A stretch of 64,000 bases of DNA from Pontibacter mangrovi (GCF_006385705.1 NZ_VFRQ01000003.1:310001-374000); one strand, 5' to 3'. Positions 1 to 9,537 are shown, numbered from the stretch's first letter. Translations and numbers: made by a program. Notes: generated by a model from the sequence alone, not told the origin.

Positions 1-12
1 GCGAGGAAAAAT

Positions 13-207
13 ATGATTATTGTAAACGTAAAAGATAACGAGTCTGTAGACCGTGCTCTGAAGAGATTCAAGAAGAAATTTGAGAGAACCGGTGTTTTGA
101 AAGAACTGCGCTCAAGAGCGTATTTCGAGAAGCCTTCTATTTCAAAAAGAAAGCAGAAAGAGAGAGCTGTATATAAGCAGCAGATGTTTGCTGAGCAAAA
201 CTACTAG
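13..207 (+). CDS. rpsU: 30S ribosomal protein bS21
   Basis: Small basic ribosomal protein of the 30S subunit, 64 residues, the usual length for Bacteroidota bS21. The N-terminal MIIVNVKDNE and the arginine/lysine-rich helices (KRFKKKFERTG, KRKQKERA) are typical of the family. The start at 13 follows an A-rich leader with no strong ribosome binding site, as expected in this phylum. The order rpsU, xerC, hpf is conserved in many Bacteroidota, which supports all three calls. A 19-bp inverted repeat follows the stop and may end or attenuate its transcript. Confidence 0.97.
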   Translation: MIIVNVKDNESVDRALKRFKKKFERTGVLKELRSRAYFEKPSISKRKQKERAVYKQQMFAEQNY

Positions 208-233
208 TATCTCTAACAAGATATTTTATTTTT

Positions 234-282
234 CCATAAATTAGTAAACCTGCGTTACTCAGGCAGGTTTACTAATTTATGG
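234..282 (+). promoter_or_regulatory. perfect 19-bp hairpin between rpsU and xerC covering the xerC start codon
   Basis: Left arm 234-252 and right arm 264-282 are exact reverse complements, separated by an 11-base loop. The right arm ends in ATGG, which is the xerC start codon (279-281) and the next base. The structure could end rpsU transcription, hide the xerC start in the mRNA, or both. It lacks the T-run of a classical intrinsic terminator on the plus strand. Function is inferred. Confidence 0.6.
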
Positions 283-1157
283 AATTATTCTTTAAGTACC
301 TACAGTACGAAAAGCGGTACAGCCCGCACACCCTTACCTCCTATCACACCGATCTGGGGCAGTTTGCCGGCTACCTGAAAGAGGTATACCAGATCACCGA
401 TGCCGCTGAGGCCGACCATACCATTATCCGCTCCTGGATACTGACGCTGGTGCAGAACAACATCAAGCCGCGGTCCATTAACCGGAAGATTGCCTGCCTC
501 CGCTCCTACTATAAATTTCTGCAGGCGCAGGAGCGCATCAAAGTAAACCCGATGCTGCGCATTAAGGCCCCCAAAGCCAGCAAGAAGCTACCAGCCTTTG
601 TGCAGGAAGAGCCTTTCAACAACTTACTGGACAGCTTTACCTTTGAAGACACTTTTGAAGGGCAGCGCGACAGGCTCATCCTGGAGTTCCTGTACGGCAC
701 CGGCATCCGCCTGGCCGAACTTATCAACATTGAGCCCACAGACATTAGCCTGAGCGCTAAAACCGTGCGCGTGCTGGGCAAAGGCAACAAGGAGCGCATC
801 CTGCCGCTCAACGACTCGCTGCTGCTGGCCCTGGACGCCTATAAAGCTGAGAAAAAGCATTTTTTCGGTGATAACAATTCGGTAAAATTGCTCGTTACTA
901 ATAAAGCACGGCCCCTTTACCCGAAGTTTGTTTATCGTGTCGTAAAAAAATATATCAGCTTGATAACCACCTCCGAACACAACAGCCCACACGTGCTGCG
1001 ACACTCCTTCGCCACTCACTTGCTGAACAAGGGAGCCGACCTTAACGCTATTAAGGACTTACTGGGGCATGCCAGCCTGGCAGCTACCCAGGTTTACACT
1101 CACAATTCCATTGAGCAACTCAAATCCATTTTTGAGAAAGCTCATCCAAAAGCATAA
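279..1157 (+). CDS. xerC: tyrosine recombinase XerC/XerD type
   Basis: Site-specific tyrosine recombinase of 292 residues, most likely one of the pair that resolves chromosome dimers at dif. The N-terminal SAM-like DNA-binding domain covers about residues 1-85 and the catalytic domain the rest. The full catalytic set is visible: Arg144 (GTGIRLAEL), Lys168 (GKGNKER), His238 and Arg241 (HVLRHSFATHLL), His264 (GHASLA) and Tyr273 (QVYTH). Length and position between rpsU and hpf fit the chromosomal Xer protein rather than a phage integrase. The start codon lies in the right arm of a perfect hairpin, so translation may be controlled. Whether it is XerC or XerD cannot be settled from one gene. Confidence 0.9.
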   Translation: MELFFKYLQYEKRYSPHTLTSYHTDLGQFAGYLKEVYQITDAAEADHTIIRSWILTLVQNNIKPRSINRKIACLRSYYKFLQAQERIKVNPMLRIKAPKASKKLPAFVQEEPFNNLLDSFTFEDTFEGQRDRLILEFLYGTGIRLAELINIEPTDISLSAKTVRVLGKGNKERILPLNDSLLLALDAYKAEKKHFFGDNNSVKLLVTNKARPLYPKFVYRVVKKYISLITTSEHNSPHVLRHSFATHLLNKGADLNAIKDLLGHASLAATQVYTHNSIEQLKSIFEKAHPKA

Positions 1158-1185
1158 TAAGTTCCACTTTTTAAATGTTAAGCAT

Positions 1186-1485
1186 ATGAAGCTACAGATG
1201 CATTCCATCCACTTCGAGGCAGACCAACAACTTGCTGACTTCATTCAACAGAAGGTAGACAAACTCGAGACTTTTTACGATCGCATTGTGGAAGGCGAAG
1301 TGTTTCTTAAACATAACAACACTGATGGCATAAACAACAAGACTGTGGAGATCAAGCTGTTTGTGCCCGGCTCTACCCTATTCTCACAAGAGGACGCCCC
1401 ATCTTTTGAAGCCGCCGCCGATGCCGCTGTAGAAGCTATGCGCCGACAGCTGAAACGTTTTAAAGAGAAGCAGTTGGCACACTAG
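1186..1485 (+). CDS. hpf: ribosome hibernation promoting factor, short form
   Basis: Ribosome-associated stationary-phase factor of the HPF/RaiA (sigma-54 modulation protein) family. It binds the small subunit near the decoding centre and inactivates ribosomes in starvation. The product begins MKLQMHSIHFEADQQL and is 99 residues, the short form without the C-terminal dimerisation domain. Conserved features include the acidic/aromatic DKLETFYDR strand and the basic end RRQLKRFKEKQ. I chose the ATG at 1186 because an upstream in-frame start at 1069 would lie inside xerC. It follows xerC by 28 bases, so the two are probably cotranscribed, and a strong hairpin follows the stop. Confidence 0.92.
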   Translation: MKLQMHSIHFEADQQLADFIQQKVDKLETFYDRIVEGEVFLKHNNTDGINNKTVEIKLFVPGSTLFSQEDAPSFEAAADAAVEAMRRQLKRFKEKQLAH

Positions 1486-1497
1486 CCCTGTGCTGAG

Positions 1498-1556
1498 AAA
1501 GTATAAAAGCCATGCGGCCCGCTAGATACTAGCGGGCCGCATGGCTTTTATACTTT
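1498..1556. terminator. 28-bp perfect hairpin, bidirectional terminator between hpf and metK
   Basis: Arms 1498-1525 and 1529-1556 are perfect reverse complements with a 3-base loop (ATA). The GC-rich core (GCCATGCGGCCCGCTAG) is flanked by A-rich and T-rich ends, so it can terminate the convergent hpf and metK transcripts. The outer part of the arms holds AAGTATA (1499-1505) and TATACTT (1549-1555), making an inverted pair of the heptamer abundant in this window. Confidence 0.9.
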
Positions 1557-1577
1557 TACTGGATCTGGTCTTAGGTC

Positions 1578-2882
1578 TTAAAGGCCAAACTCAGCTTTAA
1601 TTTTATCTACATAATCAAGCTTTTCCCAGGTAAAGGTCTCAAAATCCTTCACCTCTTTGCTGCCGTTACGCGCAATTTCTACAGTCTTCTTACCTGGTGT
1701 TCTACCCATGTGGCCGTAAGCGGCTGTTTCAGAGAAGATCGGGTTTTGCAGACCAAAACGCTGCACAATAGCATAAGGACGCATATCAAACAGCTTGTTT
1801 ACACGCTCGGCTATCTCACCGTCACTCATCACGTTGCCATCTGCCCCCTTCACTTTGGTAGAGCCATACGTTGTAACGTATAAACCAACTGGCTTGGCCA
1901 CGCCAATAGCGTAAGCCACCTGCACCAGCGCCTGGCTTGCTACACCGGCCGCAACCAGGTTTTTAGCAATATGCCGTGCTGCATAGGCCGCAGAGCGGTC
2001 TACTTTAGAGGAATCTTTGCCAGAAAACGCGCCACCACCGTGCGCTCCTTTGCCACCGTAAGTATCCACAATGATCTTACGGCCTGTAAGGCCCGTGTCT
2101 CCGTGTGGGCCGCCTATCACAAACTTGCCGGTTGGGTTGATGTGGTAAGTTATCTCGGAGTTAAACAGCTTCTGAATACGCTCCGGCAGCTGCTTCAGCA
2201 CACGCGGGATCAGGATTCTGTCTACGTCCTCTTTAATCTTATCCACCATCTGCCGCTCCGCCTCATTTCGGGCTTCCTGGGTATCGTCTTTGGCGGCTAC
2301 AAACTCATCGTGCTGGGTAGAGATTACAATCGTGTCGATTTTCTCCGGCACGTGGTTATCGCTATACCGAATGGTAACCTGAGACTTTGCGTCCGGGCGC
2401 AGGTAAGTCATCTCTTTGCCTTCCTTGCGGATGGCAGACAGTTCCTGCAGCAACAGGTGCGAGATGCTGAGGGCAAGCGGCATGTAGTTGTCCGTTTCGT
2501 CGGTAGCGTAACCGAACATCATGCCCTGGTCGCCGGCGCCCTGGTCCTCCGGGTTGGCACGCTCAACGCCCTGGTTAATATCTGCAGACTGCTCATGGAT
2601 GGCGGAAATAACGCCGCAGGCATCCGCATCGAACATGTATTCTGATTTGGTATAGCCAATGCGCTTGATCACTTCGCGGGCGACCTTCTGCACATCTACG
2701 TAAGCTTCTGTTTTCACTTCTCCGCTCAGCACTACCAGGCCGGTAGTTACCAAGGTCTCACAAGCCACTTTAGACTGTGGATCCTGCTTCAGGAATTCGT
2801 CTAAAAGGGCATCTGAAATCTGATCAGCCACTTTATCCGGGTGTCCTTCTGACACAGACTCAGATGTAAATAAATAAGGCAT
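1578..2882 (-). CDS. metK: S-adenosylmethionine synthase
   Basis: Makes S-adenosylmethionine from methionine and ATP in the cytoplasm. The product is 434 residues. Family motifs are present: [15 protein letters not shown] near the N-terminus, [12 protein letters not shown] in the ATP-binding core, and the glycine-rich phosphate-binding loop GGAFSGKD. I chose the ATG at 2882 ([17 protein letters not shown]), which matches the family N-terminus; an in-frame start 24 bases upstream adds residues that look like leader sequence. I looked for a SAM riboswitch in the upstream 200 bases and saw none. The gene is monocistronic and convergent with hpf. Confidence 0.97.
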   Translation of the reverse strand: MPYLFTSESVSEGHPDKVADQISDALLDEFLKQDPQSKVACETLVTTGLVVLSGEVKTEAYVDVQKVAREVIKRIGYTKSEYMFDADACGVISAIHEQSADINQGVERANPEDQGAGDQGMMFGYATDETDNYMPLALSISHLLLQELSAIRKEGKEMTYLRPDAKSQVTIRYSDNHVPEKIDTIVISTQHDEFVAAKDDTQEARNEAERQMVDKIKEDVDRILIPRVLKQLPERIQKLFNSEITYHINPTGKFVIGGPHGDTGLTGRKIIVDTYGGKGAHGGGAFSGKDSSKVDRSAAYAARHIAKNLVAAGVASQALVQVAYAIGVAKPVGLYVTTYGSTKVKGADGNVMSDGEIAERVNKLFDMRPYAIVQRFGLQNPIFSETAAYGHMGRTPGKKTVEIARNGSKEVKDFETFTWEKLDYVDKIKAEFGL

Positions 2883-2940
2883 TTTTTTCTGTGGGTTTAG
2901 GTACAAAGTATAAACCGGCTGCCCCCTTTGGCAGCGGGTA

Positions 2941-2948
2941 CAAAGCTA
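2941..2948 (-). promoter_or_regulatory. putative -7 box of the metK promoter
   Basis: On the minus strand this reads TAGCTTTG, matching the Bacteroidota -7 consensus TAnnTTTG. A TTTC lies 19 bases upstream, close to the -33 TTTG element. It implies a leader of about 50 bases before the metK ATG. Assigned by pattern only. Confidence 0.4.
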
Positions 2949-3096
2949 AGACAATTCTGCCATACTTGAAACTACAATAGCTTGCTATACAGGCTGGCTA
3001 TTGCTTATTATCCGTATACCATAGCAATTCGTTGCCATAACCTTTTACCTGAGGCTCGCGTTTCTCATACATTCTAAAGCATCTTATTAACCCTAT

Positions 3097-3900
3097 ATGA
3101 AACGATTTTTTTCGATGATTTGCCTGCTAACCTTATTGGTGGGCAATGCATTTGCGCAAGACGACTCTCCCTATAAAACCAGCTTTGCCGTGGACGCCCC
3201 GATAATTGTGGCCGGCATGGGCTTGAGTGGCTATGGCCTGAAGCTGATGAAAGACAAAGAGCCTATGACCGAGGAGGAGATAATGCTGTTAAGCAAAGAT
3301 GATGTGAACAGCTTTGACCGCTTTTCAGCCGGTTACCACTCTGACAACGCCAAAAAGATAAGCGATTTCCCGTTCTATGGTTCGTTTGCCACTCCTTTTC
3401 TGATGCTCCTGAACGACAACGTGCGCAGCAAAACCGGGCAGGTACTGGTGCTCTATGTTGAGACAATGGCCGTTACAGGCGCCCTGTTTACCATGACCAA
3501 CGGCAATGTGGAGCGCGCCCGCCCCTTGACTTACAGCAAAGAAGTAGAGCTCTCCAATAAGAACGACGCCAACGCCCTTAACGCATTTTATGCAGGCCAT
3601 ACTGCCGCTACTGCCAGCGCGACCTTCTTTGCAGCTAAGATCTTTCATGATTTTAACCCCGACTCGCCGGCCAGGCCATACGTTTGGGCAGCTGCCGCAG
3701 CCATACCCGCCACAGTGGGCTACCTGCGCCTAAAAGCCGGCAAACACTTCCTTAGCGATAACCTGATAGGGTATGGCTTAGGAGCTGCCGCGGGCATACT
3801 GGTACCACAGCTGCACAAGAAAAACAACAAGCGCAACATCAGCCTGATGCCAGTATCTGGCAGATACTTCAATGGCGCTCTGATGACGTACAATTTCTAG
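3097..3900 (+). CDS. PAP2 (type 2 phosphatidic acid phosphatase) superfamily protein
   Basis: Probable envelope phosphatase of 267 residues. The first 20 residues are a signal peptide (MKRFFSMICLLTLLVGNAFA). The second half carries PAP2-like signatures: NAFYAGHTA corresponds to the PSGH motif with the catalytic His, and GKHFLSDNLIGYGLG to the C-terminal SRxxxxxHxxxD motif, here with HFLSD. Several hydrophobic alanine-rich stretches (AAAAAIPATVGYL, GLGAAAGILV) fit membrane helices. The family removes phosphate from lipids such as undecaprenyl pyrophosphate or phosphatidic acid, but the substrate here cannot be read. The first family motif (KxxxxxxRP) is only weakly matched by the RARP region, so activity is uncertain. 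Confidence 0.75.
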   Translation: MKRFFSMICLLTLLVGNAFAQDDSPYKTSFAVDAPIIVAGMGLSGYGLKLMKDKEPMTEEEIMLLSKDDVNSFDRFSAGYHSDNAKKISDFPFYGSFATPFLMLLNDNVRSKTGQVLVLYVETMAVTGALFTMTNGNVERARPLTYSKEVELSNKNDANALNAFYAGHTAATASATFFAAKIFHDFNPDSPARPYVWAAAAAIPATVGYLRLKAGKHFLSDNLIGYGLGAAAGILVPQLHKKNNKRNISLMPVSGRYFNGALMTYNF

Positions 3901-3923
3901 CCTACCTGTAAGTATAAAAGCAA

Positions 3924-3953
3924 AAAGGCCGCCCTAATTATAGGGCGGCCTTT
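3924..3953. terminator. bidirectional hairpin terminator after the PAP2 gene
   Basis: Arms 3924-3936 and 3941-3953 (AAAGGCCGCCCTA and complement) form a 13-bp stem with an ATTA loop and A/T-rich ends. It serves the convergent PAP2 (plus) and DUF1735 (minus) genes. A copy of AAGTATA sits just before it at 3910. Confidence 0.85.
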
Positions 3954-3973
3954 CTTATTATGTCAGAACAGGA

Positions 3974-4816
3974 TTAGTTCTTCTTTGTAAATGTTTCTTC
4001 GAAGTATCGCTTACCACCGTTAGAAGTCCACTTCAGGTGGAATGTCTCTGTTTCCGGATCGTAGTAGCTTTCCGGATCAGTCTCGATTGGCAGCAACGAT
4101 GTCATAGAAACTGTTACTTTATAAGTAGCAGGATCAATTGTAAGAGTTACAGCGTTAGAGTATACGCCTAACAGACCTGGAGAAAGTGTTACTGCATTCG
4201 CACCAAGTGTGATCAGTTGTACATCGTTTTCGCCGGAGCCCAGAGATGAGTCATAAGTGTGGGTATAAGTACCATGGTACTTATTTTGGGCACCAATTCT
4301 CACTACCTGATCACCAAAGTTACCGCTGATAGTATAGCCTTCTTTATTAACGCTAACAATCTCGAAACCTACGCCATACGTAAGGTCAGCATTCAGGTCT
4401 GAAGACTTCATTCTGATAGGAACGATAGCCTCGCGGCTGCCTTTAGGAATGGTTACGGTAAGGCCAGAACCTTCGAAAGTATATAGCTCAGCCGGATACT
4501 CTACTACAGTAGGAGCACTTGCAGACTTATTCTCGTTATACTCTGCAATCAGCTCTTCGCTTCTGTCAATGCTCAGCTGCACCACGATGTCCTCAGGAGC
4601 CGGGTCTTTCGCGGCCAGCCTAACGGCAACAAAGTCTACTGTCTGCTCTTCTTCAGAGTAAGGCAGCAAAAATGCAGGGTTTGGCGTAAGCTCGATTATC
4701 TTTTTAGACTCTACGCCTTTCATGCCGTACTCCATGTCCTCGATGTTCTGATCTTCGAGGCAGGAGGTAAGCCCAACAGCTAACAGCGCCAGGGCAAATA
4801 TTTTCGTGAATCTCAT
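3974..4816 (-). CDS. DUF1735-type SusE-like surface lipoprotein
   Basis: Outer-membrane lipoprotein of 280 residues, last gene of the first SusCD operon. Signal peptide and lipobox are clear (MRFTKIFALALLAVGLTSC, Cys19). The body is beta-rich: an N-terminal region like DUF1735 (BT_3987 family; PEDIVVQLSIDRSEELIAEYN, then IPKGSREAIVPIRM) and a C-terminal domain ending GKRYFEETFTKKN. Such proteins usually accompany SusD and help capture ligand at the cell surface. The ATG at 4816 is preferred because a start at 4846 would overlap susD and precede the signal peptide. The susD stop lies 19 bases upstream, so they are cotranscribed. The ligand is not shown by sequence. Confidence 0.8.
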   Translation of the reverse strand: MRFTKIFALALLAVGLTSCLEDQNIEDMEYGMKGVESKKIIELTPNPAFLLPYSEEEQTVDFVAVRLAAKDPAPEDIVVQLSIDRSEELIAEYNENKSASAPTVVEYPAELYTFEGSGLTVTIPKGSREAIVPIRMKSSDLNADLTYGVGFEIVSVNKEGYTISGNFGDQVVRIGAQNKYHGTYTHTYDSSLGSGENDVQLITLGANAVTLSPGLLGVYSNAVTLTIDPATYKVTVSMTSLLPIETDPESYYDPETETFHLKWTSNGGKRYFEETFTKKN

Positions 4817-4835
4817 CTTTTCTATTTCTTTAAAA

Positions 4836-6335
4836 TTATTCAACATCCCAGAATACAGTTGATGTCTGAGGGTTAATAGCGCCCTCGTTCTTCACGTTTG
4901 CAGCGTTGTAGTTGTACTCTGTCTGTGGGTACATCAGGCGCTTAGGGATCTCTTTTCCATTGCGGCTCTCAGACAAAGAAAGCGGCACATCACCAGGAAC
5001 GCCCAATCTTCTGTAATCAGCCCAAGCCTCAAAGTTGTTGATGCCTACCAATGCCAGGTACTTCTGCATCACGATCAGCTCGATTTTGTCTGAAGCGGCA
5101 GACCAGTTAACGATCGGCTTATCCTGCTCCAGGTACTCGTCTGCAGTAGCTACCGCATCCTCTACACCCAACCACATGAAAGACTCTCTCACCGCATCAT
5201 TATAAGCTTCTTCAGCATTGCCTGTCAGCCATCCTCTCTGGGTTGCCTCAGCCTGCAGGAACATGCTCTCTACAGAAGTGAACAGCCACTGTGGGTCTGT
5301 AGCGCTCTGCACCAGGCCAGGACCTGCCACGTCAGAAGAGTTGGCAGCCTTTGGCTCATTAGGGTCAGTAGAAACCAAACCAAAGTCATAGCCTACATAG
5401 AGCTTACCATTTACAGGTGTTCTGGCTTCGCTAAAGAAGTACTGATAGCGGATGTCGTCGTTGTTGACAAACTTGTTCAGCACATAGTTATTGGCTCTGT
5501 TGAAGTCATCAGCTGATCCACCGCTGAACGTTTCCTTATAAGCATTCCAGTATGGGTTCTGCTTATTTTCATTCTGAGCATAAGCTAAGCTTACCCACGC
5601 AGTTTCGCCGCTTTCCAGGAAGCCGCTTCCATCTGCCTCTATCTTGGCAAGCGTTGCACTTGGATCGAAACCTGATACTTCAGACTGACGAAGCAACAGC
5701 TTCAAACGCTGCGTGTTCACCAGCTTGCGCCACATTTCAGTGTCACCACCGAATACTACGTCAGCAGTCTCCATGGCTGGTGTTACTTCAGCAGAAGCAA
5801 ACAGGGCCGCAGCCTCGTCCAGCTCTACCAGCAGGCTATCATAAATGTCCTCACCCTTGTCATAGCTAGGCAAGATGTGGCCTTCAATGTCAAAAGCCTC
5901 TGAGTATGGCACATTGTTGTACTGGTCTACCAGGTACATAAAGCCGATCGACTTAACTACTTTGGCAGTTCCGGCATAAAAAGCCTCACCAGACTCTGTA
6001 GCCTTCTTCTCCATCAGGTCTGCGTCCTTCAGGATGTCGTACCAACCAGACCACTCATCCTGCTGGTAAGTAGTCGTGATATCGTAGTTCTCCAGCGGCA
6101 AGCTCTGACCATAAGTACCTGAACGTGCCCATCTGCCCAGCCAGTGCGCTGCAAAGTCATAGGAGATCGCCATTTTAGCCGCCGAAGCGTGCAATACGCC
6201 TGGCAACAACAGCTCCGAGGTGATAGACTCTTCGGTCGGAGCATTAGGGTTCTGGTTTATATCGAAAAACTTGTCTTCGCAACCGGCTGATGTCATCAGC
6301 AGCAGCGCCAAAACAGGATATATGATTTTCTTCAT
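4836..6335 (-). CDS. SusD/RagB-type nutrient-binding lipoprotein (SusD-like_2 subgroup)
   Basis: Cell-surface lipoprotein of 499 residues that acts as the lid over its SusC partner and binds the ligand. MKKIIYPVLALLLMTSAGC gives a signal peptide with lipobox Cys19. The following CEDKFFDINQNPNAPTEES and the C-terminal RRLGVPGDVPLS and KRLMYPQTEYNYN stretches are typical of the SusD-like_2 group, in which peptide or undefined substrates are common. It lies 37 bases after the susC gene and 19 bases before the DUF1735 lipoprotein gene, giving a three-gene operon. No glycoside hydrolase is nearby; the adjacent enzymes are a peptidase and an amidase. Confidence 0.93.
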   Translation of the reverse strand: MKKIIYPVLALLLMTSAGCEDKFFDINQNPNAPTEESITSELLLPGVLHASAAKMAISYDFAAHWLGRWARSGTYGQSLPLENYDITTTYQQDEWSGWYDILKDADLMEKKATESGEAFYAGTAKVVKSIGFMYLVDQYNNVPYSEAFDIEGHILPSYDKGEDIYDSLLVELDEAAALFASAEVTPAMETADVVFGGDTEMWRKLVNTQRLKLLLRQSEVSGFDPSATLAKIEADGSGFLESGETAWVSLAYAQNENKQNPYWNAYKETFSGGSADDFNRANNYVLNKFVNNDDIRYQYFFSEARTPVNGKLYVGYDFGLVSTDPNEPKAANSSDVAGPGLVQSATDPQWLFTSVESMFLQAEATQRGWLTGNAEEAYNDAVRESFMWLGVEDAVATADEYLEQDKPIVNWSAASDKIELIVMQKYLALVGINNFEAWADYRRLGVPGDVPLSLSESRNGKEIPKRLMYPQTEYNYNAANVKNEGAINPQTSTVFWDVE

Positions 6336-6372
6336 TTTCTTAAATCTAATGTATTTTAATACCTCTTACTGA

Positions 6373-9300
6373 CTAGAATCTCAGGGTTACGTTAGCTCCG
6401 AAAGTTCTTGTTGGAGGGTTGATCTGAGAAGTAGTTATACCTGAAGTGTTGCCAGTAGTAGCGAAGTTAAAGTCCGGATCCTGGAACTCGTTTGTCTCCG
6501 GCACCCACAGCAGCAGGTTGCGGCCTGTAAGCGCTACGGTAGCACCTTTGATGAAGCCTGTTCTGCTCAGCAGGTTCTCAGGCAGTGCATAGCTCAACGA
6601 CACCTCACGCAGTCTCCAGTGAGAAGCGCTCGTGATGAAGTTAGTGCCTACGTCCTGGAACACACCTGTGTAGAAGCTATTCACGTTGCTCACCGTCACG
6701 TTTGTGTTTTCGATGTAAGTACCTGGATTCTCTGGATCTTCGATAGAAGAGTTAGGGAACACGAAGTGCTCACGGTTGTTGCGCGCAGTAGCGGCAGACA
6801 CACCTGTCCAAGCCATATCCGGGCCTATACCATGGTATGCGTAGTGGCCACCTTTGTACTCAGCCAGAGCAGAGAAGTTCAGTCCTTTCCACTTCACAGA
6901 AGGGTTCAGGCCAATGATCCACTTAGGCAAAGTACGACCAAAATTCTTCAGGTTCGGATCCAATGTTGGGAAGCCAGTCTCGGCATCCACAATCACACGC
7001 CCTTGGTCGTCTCTCAGGTAATCAGTTGCTTTCAGAATGAAGGCAGGCTGACCAACGATGGCGTAGTTACCTGTACCGGCAGTATAGCCACCGATGAACA
7101 GCTCATCCAAGCCTTCGTAAACACTTGTAATTTCGCTGTCGCTGTAAGTTGCGTTTGCTCTGAAGTCAATATCTACCTCGCCCAGCTCAACAAGTGGTGT
7201 CAAACGCAGGTCCAGCTCCATACCTCTGTTAATGAAAGAGGCTGCATTTACATAAGCACGTGTATAACCAGTTGCGTTAGAAACCGCAATGCTAATGATC
7301 TGGTTGTCGTTGTCCTGGTTGAAATACGTTGCATCCAGGTTAATTCTACCGTTCAGGAAGCCTGACTCGAAACCAACCTCACGGCTGTTGATGAACTCTG
7401 GCTCCAGATTAGGGTCATAAGTCGTGTTGTTAGCCGAGTAGCCTGGTACACCACCGTATGGGAAACCGTTGTTCTGAGAGAAAGTCGCTGCCAACAAATA
7501 TGGATCGATGAAAGCGTTACCTGTCTTGTTCCAGGCTGCTCTTAGCTTCAGATAAGACAACAGGTTGCTGTCCTGCAGTGAGCTAAGTGCGTCTGTCAGA
7601 ACAACCGCGCCGCTCACGCCTGGATAGAAGTATGAGTTATTGTCCAGGCTCAGCATTGATACTCTGTCGTTACGGCCAGTAACTTCTACGTTAGCCCATC
7701 CTTTGTAGCTCAAGCCTGCACTTCCGTACAGAGAGAACATTCTGGTGCGGCCAAAGTATGAGTCGCCATTCAGTTCGCCTGAACGGTTGCCTACGTTATA
7801 CAGTTCCGGCACTACCAGGCTTGGCGCACCTATGTTGTTTGAGCGGGTGTCGTTCTGGCGCACGTAAGTACCTAGGATACCCGTTACTTTAAAGTTCTCG
7901 TTGATCTCGTAATTGGCATTAGCGAAAGCCTCTGAAGAAAGACGAATATCTTTATAAGTGTACTCATTGATGGCTCCTGGGATGATGTTCAGTGATCTGT
8001 CCAGGCCATACTGGTTTGGCATCTCACCTTCCGAGATATTGCGATCAGTAGTTGTTCTTGAGTTCAAGGCAGCTCTGTAAGTCAGGTTCAACCAGTCAGT
8101 TGCCTTAAAGTTGAAGTCAACGTTCGTTAACAGGTCTTCACGCTTACCTTCACGGCGCCAGTTGTCGATCGCGAAGTATGGGTTTAGGCCGTAGTCGTTG
8201 AAGTACGTGTTGTACTGTGCGTATGGGTTGTTGTCAATGTCTTTGTAGCTCGTGATCGGAACCTGAGCTGGTGTGTTGAAGATCTGGCTCATCAGACCAT
8301 CGTTACCGCCAGTACCCAGGCCAGTAAAGAAGTCAGACATAGCATTTTCGTCGAACACGTTGTAGTTCTGCTGAATGTAGTTAGAGTTGAAGCCAACTTT
8401 AAACTTACCATACTCTTTGGCAGTGTTCAGGCGGATACCGGTTCTGCGGTTCTTATCATCTGGCACGATGCCTTTGATGTTCGCATCCTGGAAGCTGATG
8501 TAGAAGTCTTTTGCAGCGAACGATACATCGTTCTGGATAGTCACGCCAGTCTCGAAGAACTCTTTTCTGTCGTTTGTAGGGCTATACTTCACCATCTGCA
8601 CTGTTCCGTCTGGCAGTTCGTGGCCCAGTTCGCGCATGGTGCCGTCAAAGGCAGGTCCCCAAGACCAGTTTTCGTAAGGGATATACTCGCCTGGCGCACC
8701 AGAACCGAATTTCTCCTGCAGTTTAGGGAAGAAAGAGATGCGCTGCAGCTGTGTAGAGTGGCTTACAGTTACAGTTGGCTTATCAGTGATCGCACCTTTT
8801 TTAGTTGTAACGATAATCACACCGTTACGGGCGTCAGGACCGTAGATAGCAGCTGCAGATGAACCTTTCAGCACCGACACGTTGTCGATGTCATTCGGGT
8901 TGATAGAAGACAGGAAGTTGATGTCAGCTGGCACGCCGTCCAGAACTAACAGCGGGTTGTTGTTACCTGTCAGGGAACGGATACCACGCAGGTTGATCTT
9001 CACGTTCTCGAAAACGCCGTTGTTTACGGAAGTAATGTTCATACCTGCCACTTTACCCTGCAGACCGTTTGCCACGTTTACTGGGTTAGCGCGTGTTACT
9101 ACCTCATCCGTTACGGTGGTAGTAGCGTATCCAATCTCTTTTTTCTGACGCTCGATACCCAGCGCCGTCACCACAACTTCGGAAAGCTGCTCGGTGTCGC
9201 TACCCAGCGTAACGTCAATAACAGATGCGCCGTTGATGGCACGCTCTATTGTTTTGTAGCCCAGGAAGCGGAACACCAGCGTAGTGCTGCTCTCCGGAGC

Positions 9301-9492
9301 GTTAATGGTGTAGCTACCGTCAAGGCCGGTAGTGGTGCCTACGGTAGTGCCTTTAGCAATGACTGCAACACCAGGCAATGGTTGCCCATTGTCTGCGTCT
9401 GTCACTTTACCTGAAATGGCCCGATTCTGCGCCCACGCCTGACTAACAAGCGTTAGGAACATCACCAAACCAAATAATAGAACTTTTCTCAT
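6373..9492 (-). CDS. SusC/RagA-family TonB-linked outer-membrane transporter
   Basis: TonB-dependent outer-membrane barrel of 1039 residues that imports the ligand captured by its SusD partner. Order of parts: signal peptide (MRKVLLFGLVMFLTLVSQAWA), a carboxypeptidase-regulatory-like domain at about residues 24-100 (ISGKVTDADNGQPLPGVAV), a TonB-box-like EVVVTALG, a plug domain (GLQGKVAGM, LLVLDGVPAD, VLKGSSAAAIYG) and a beta-barrel ending in FGANVTLRF with the terminal aromatic residue. First gene of its operon, with a candidate promoter 46 bases upstream. It uses the AQN-type cleavage site and no N-terminal anti-sigma interaction domain is evident. Confidence 0.95.
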   Translation of the reverse strand: MRKVLLFGLVMFLTLVSQAWAQNRAISGKVTDADNGQPLPGVAVIAKGTTVGTTTGLDGSYTINAPESSTTLVFRFLGYKTIERAINGASVIDVTLGSDTEQLSEVVVTALGIERQKKEIGYATTTVTDEVVTRANPVNVANGLQGKVAGMNITSVNNGVFENVKINLRGIRSLTGNNNPLLVLDGVPADINFLSSINPNDIDNVSVLKGSSAAAIYGPDARNGVIIVTTKKGAITDKPTVTVSHSTQLQRISFFPKLQEKFGSGAPGEYIPYENWSWGPAFDGTMRELGHELPDGTVQMVKYSPTNDRKEFFETGVTIQNDVSFAAKDFYISFQDANIKGIVPDDKNRRTGIRLNTAKEYGKFKVGFNSNYIQQNYNVFDENAMSDFFTGLGTGGNDGLMSQIFNTPAQVPITSYKDIDNNPYAQYNTYFNDYGLNPYFAIDNWRREGKREDLLTNVDFNFKATDWLNLTYRAALNSRTTTDRNISEGEMPNQYGLDRSLNIIPGAINEYTYKDIRLSSEAFANANYEINENFKVTGILGTYVRQNDTRSNNIGAPSLVVPELYNVGNRSGELNGDSYFGRTRMFSLYGSAGLSYKGWANVEVTGRNDRVSMLSLDNNSYFYPGVSGAVVLTDALSSLQDSNLLSYLKLRAAWNKTGNAFIDPYLLAATFSQNNGFPYGGVPGYSANNTTYDPNLEPEFINSREVGFESGFLNGRINLDATYFNQDNDNQIISIAVSNATGYTRAYVNAASFINRGMELDLRLTPLVELGEVDIDFRANATYSDSEITSVYEGLDELFIGGYTAGTGNYAIVGQPAFILKATDYLRDDQGRVIVDAETGFPTLDPNLKNFGRTLPKWIIGLNPSVKWKGLNFSALAEYKGGHYAYHGIGPDMAWTGVSAATARNNREHFVFPNSSIEDPENPGTYIENTNVTVSNVNSFYTGVFQDVGTNFITSASHWRLREVSLSYALPENLLSRTGFIKGATVALTGRNLLLWVPETNEFQDPDFNFATTGNTSGITTSQINPPTRTFGANVTLRF

Positions 9493-9537
9493 AAAGTTAG
9501 ATTAGACTAGTTGGTAAAATAGATTTTAGTTGTCTTT

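Noticed and set aside
2883..3096. SAM riboswitch before metK
   Set aside because: I looked for paired elements and conserved cores and found none; the leader of about 50 bases is too short.
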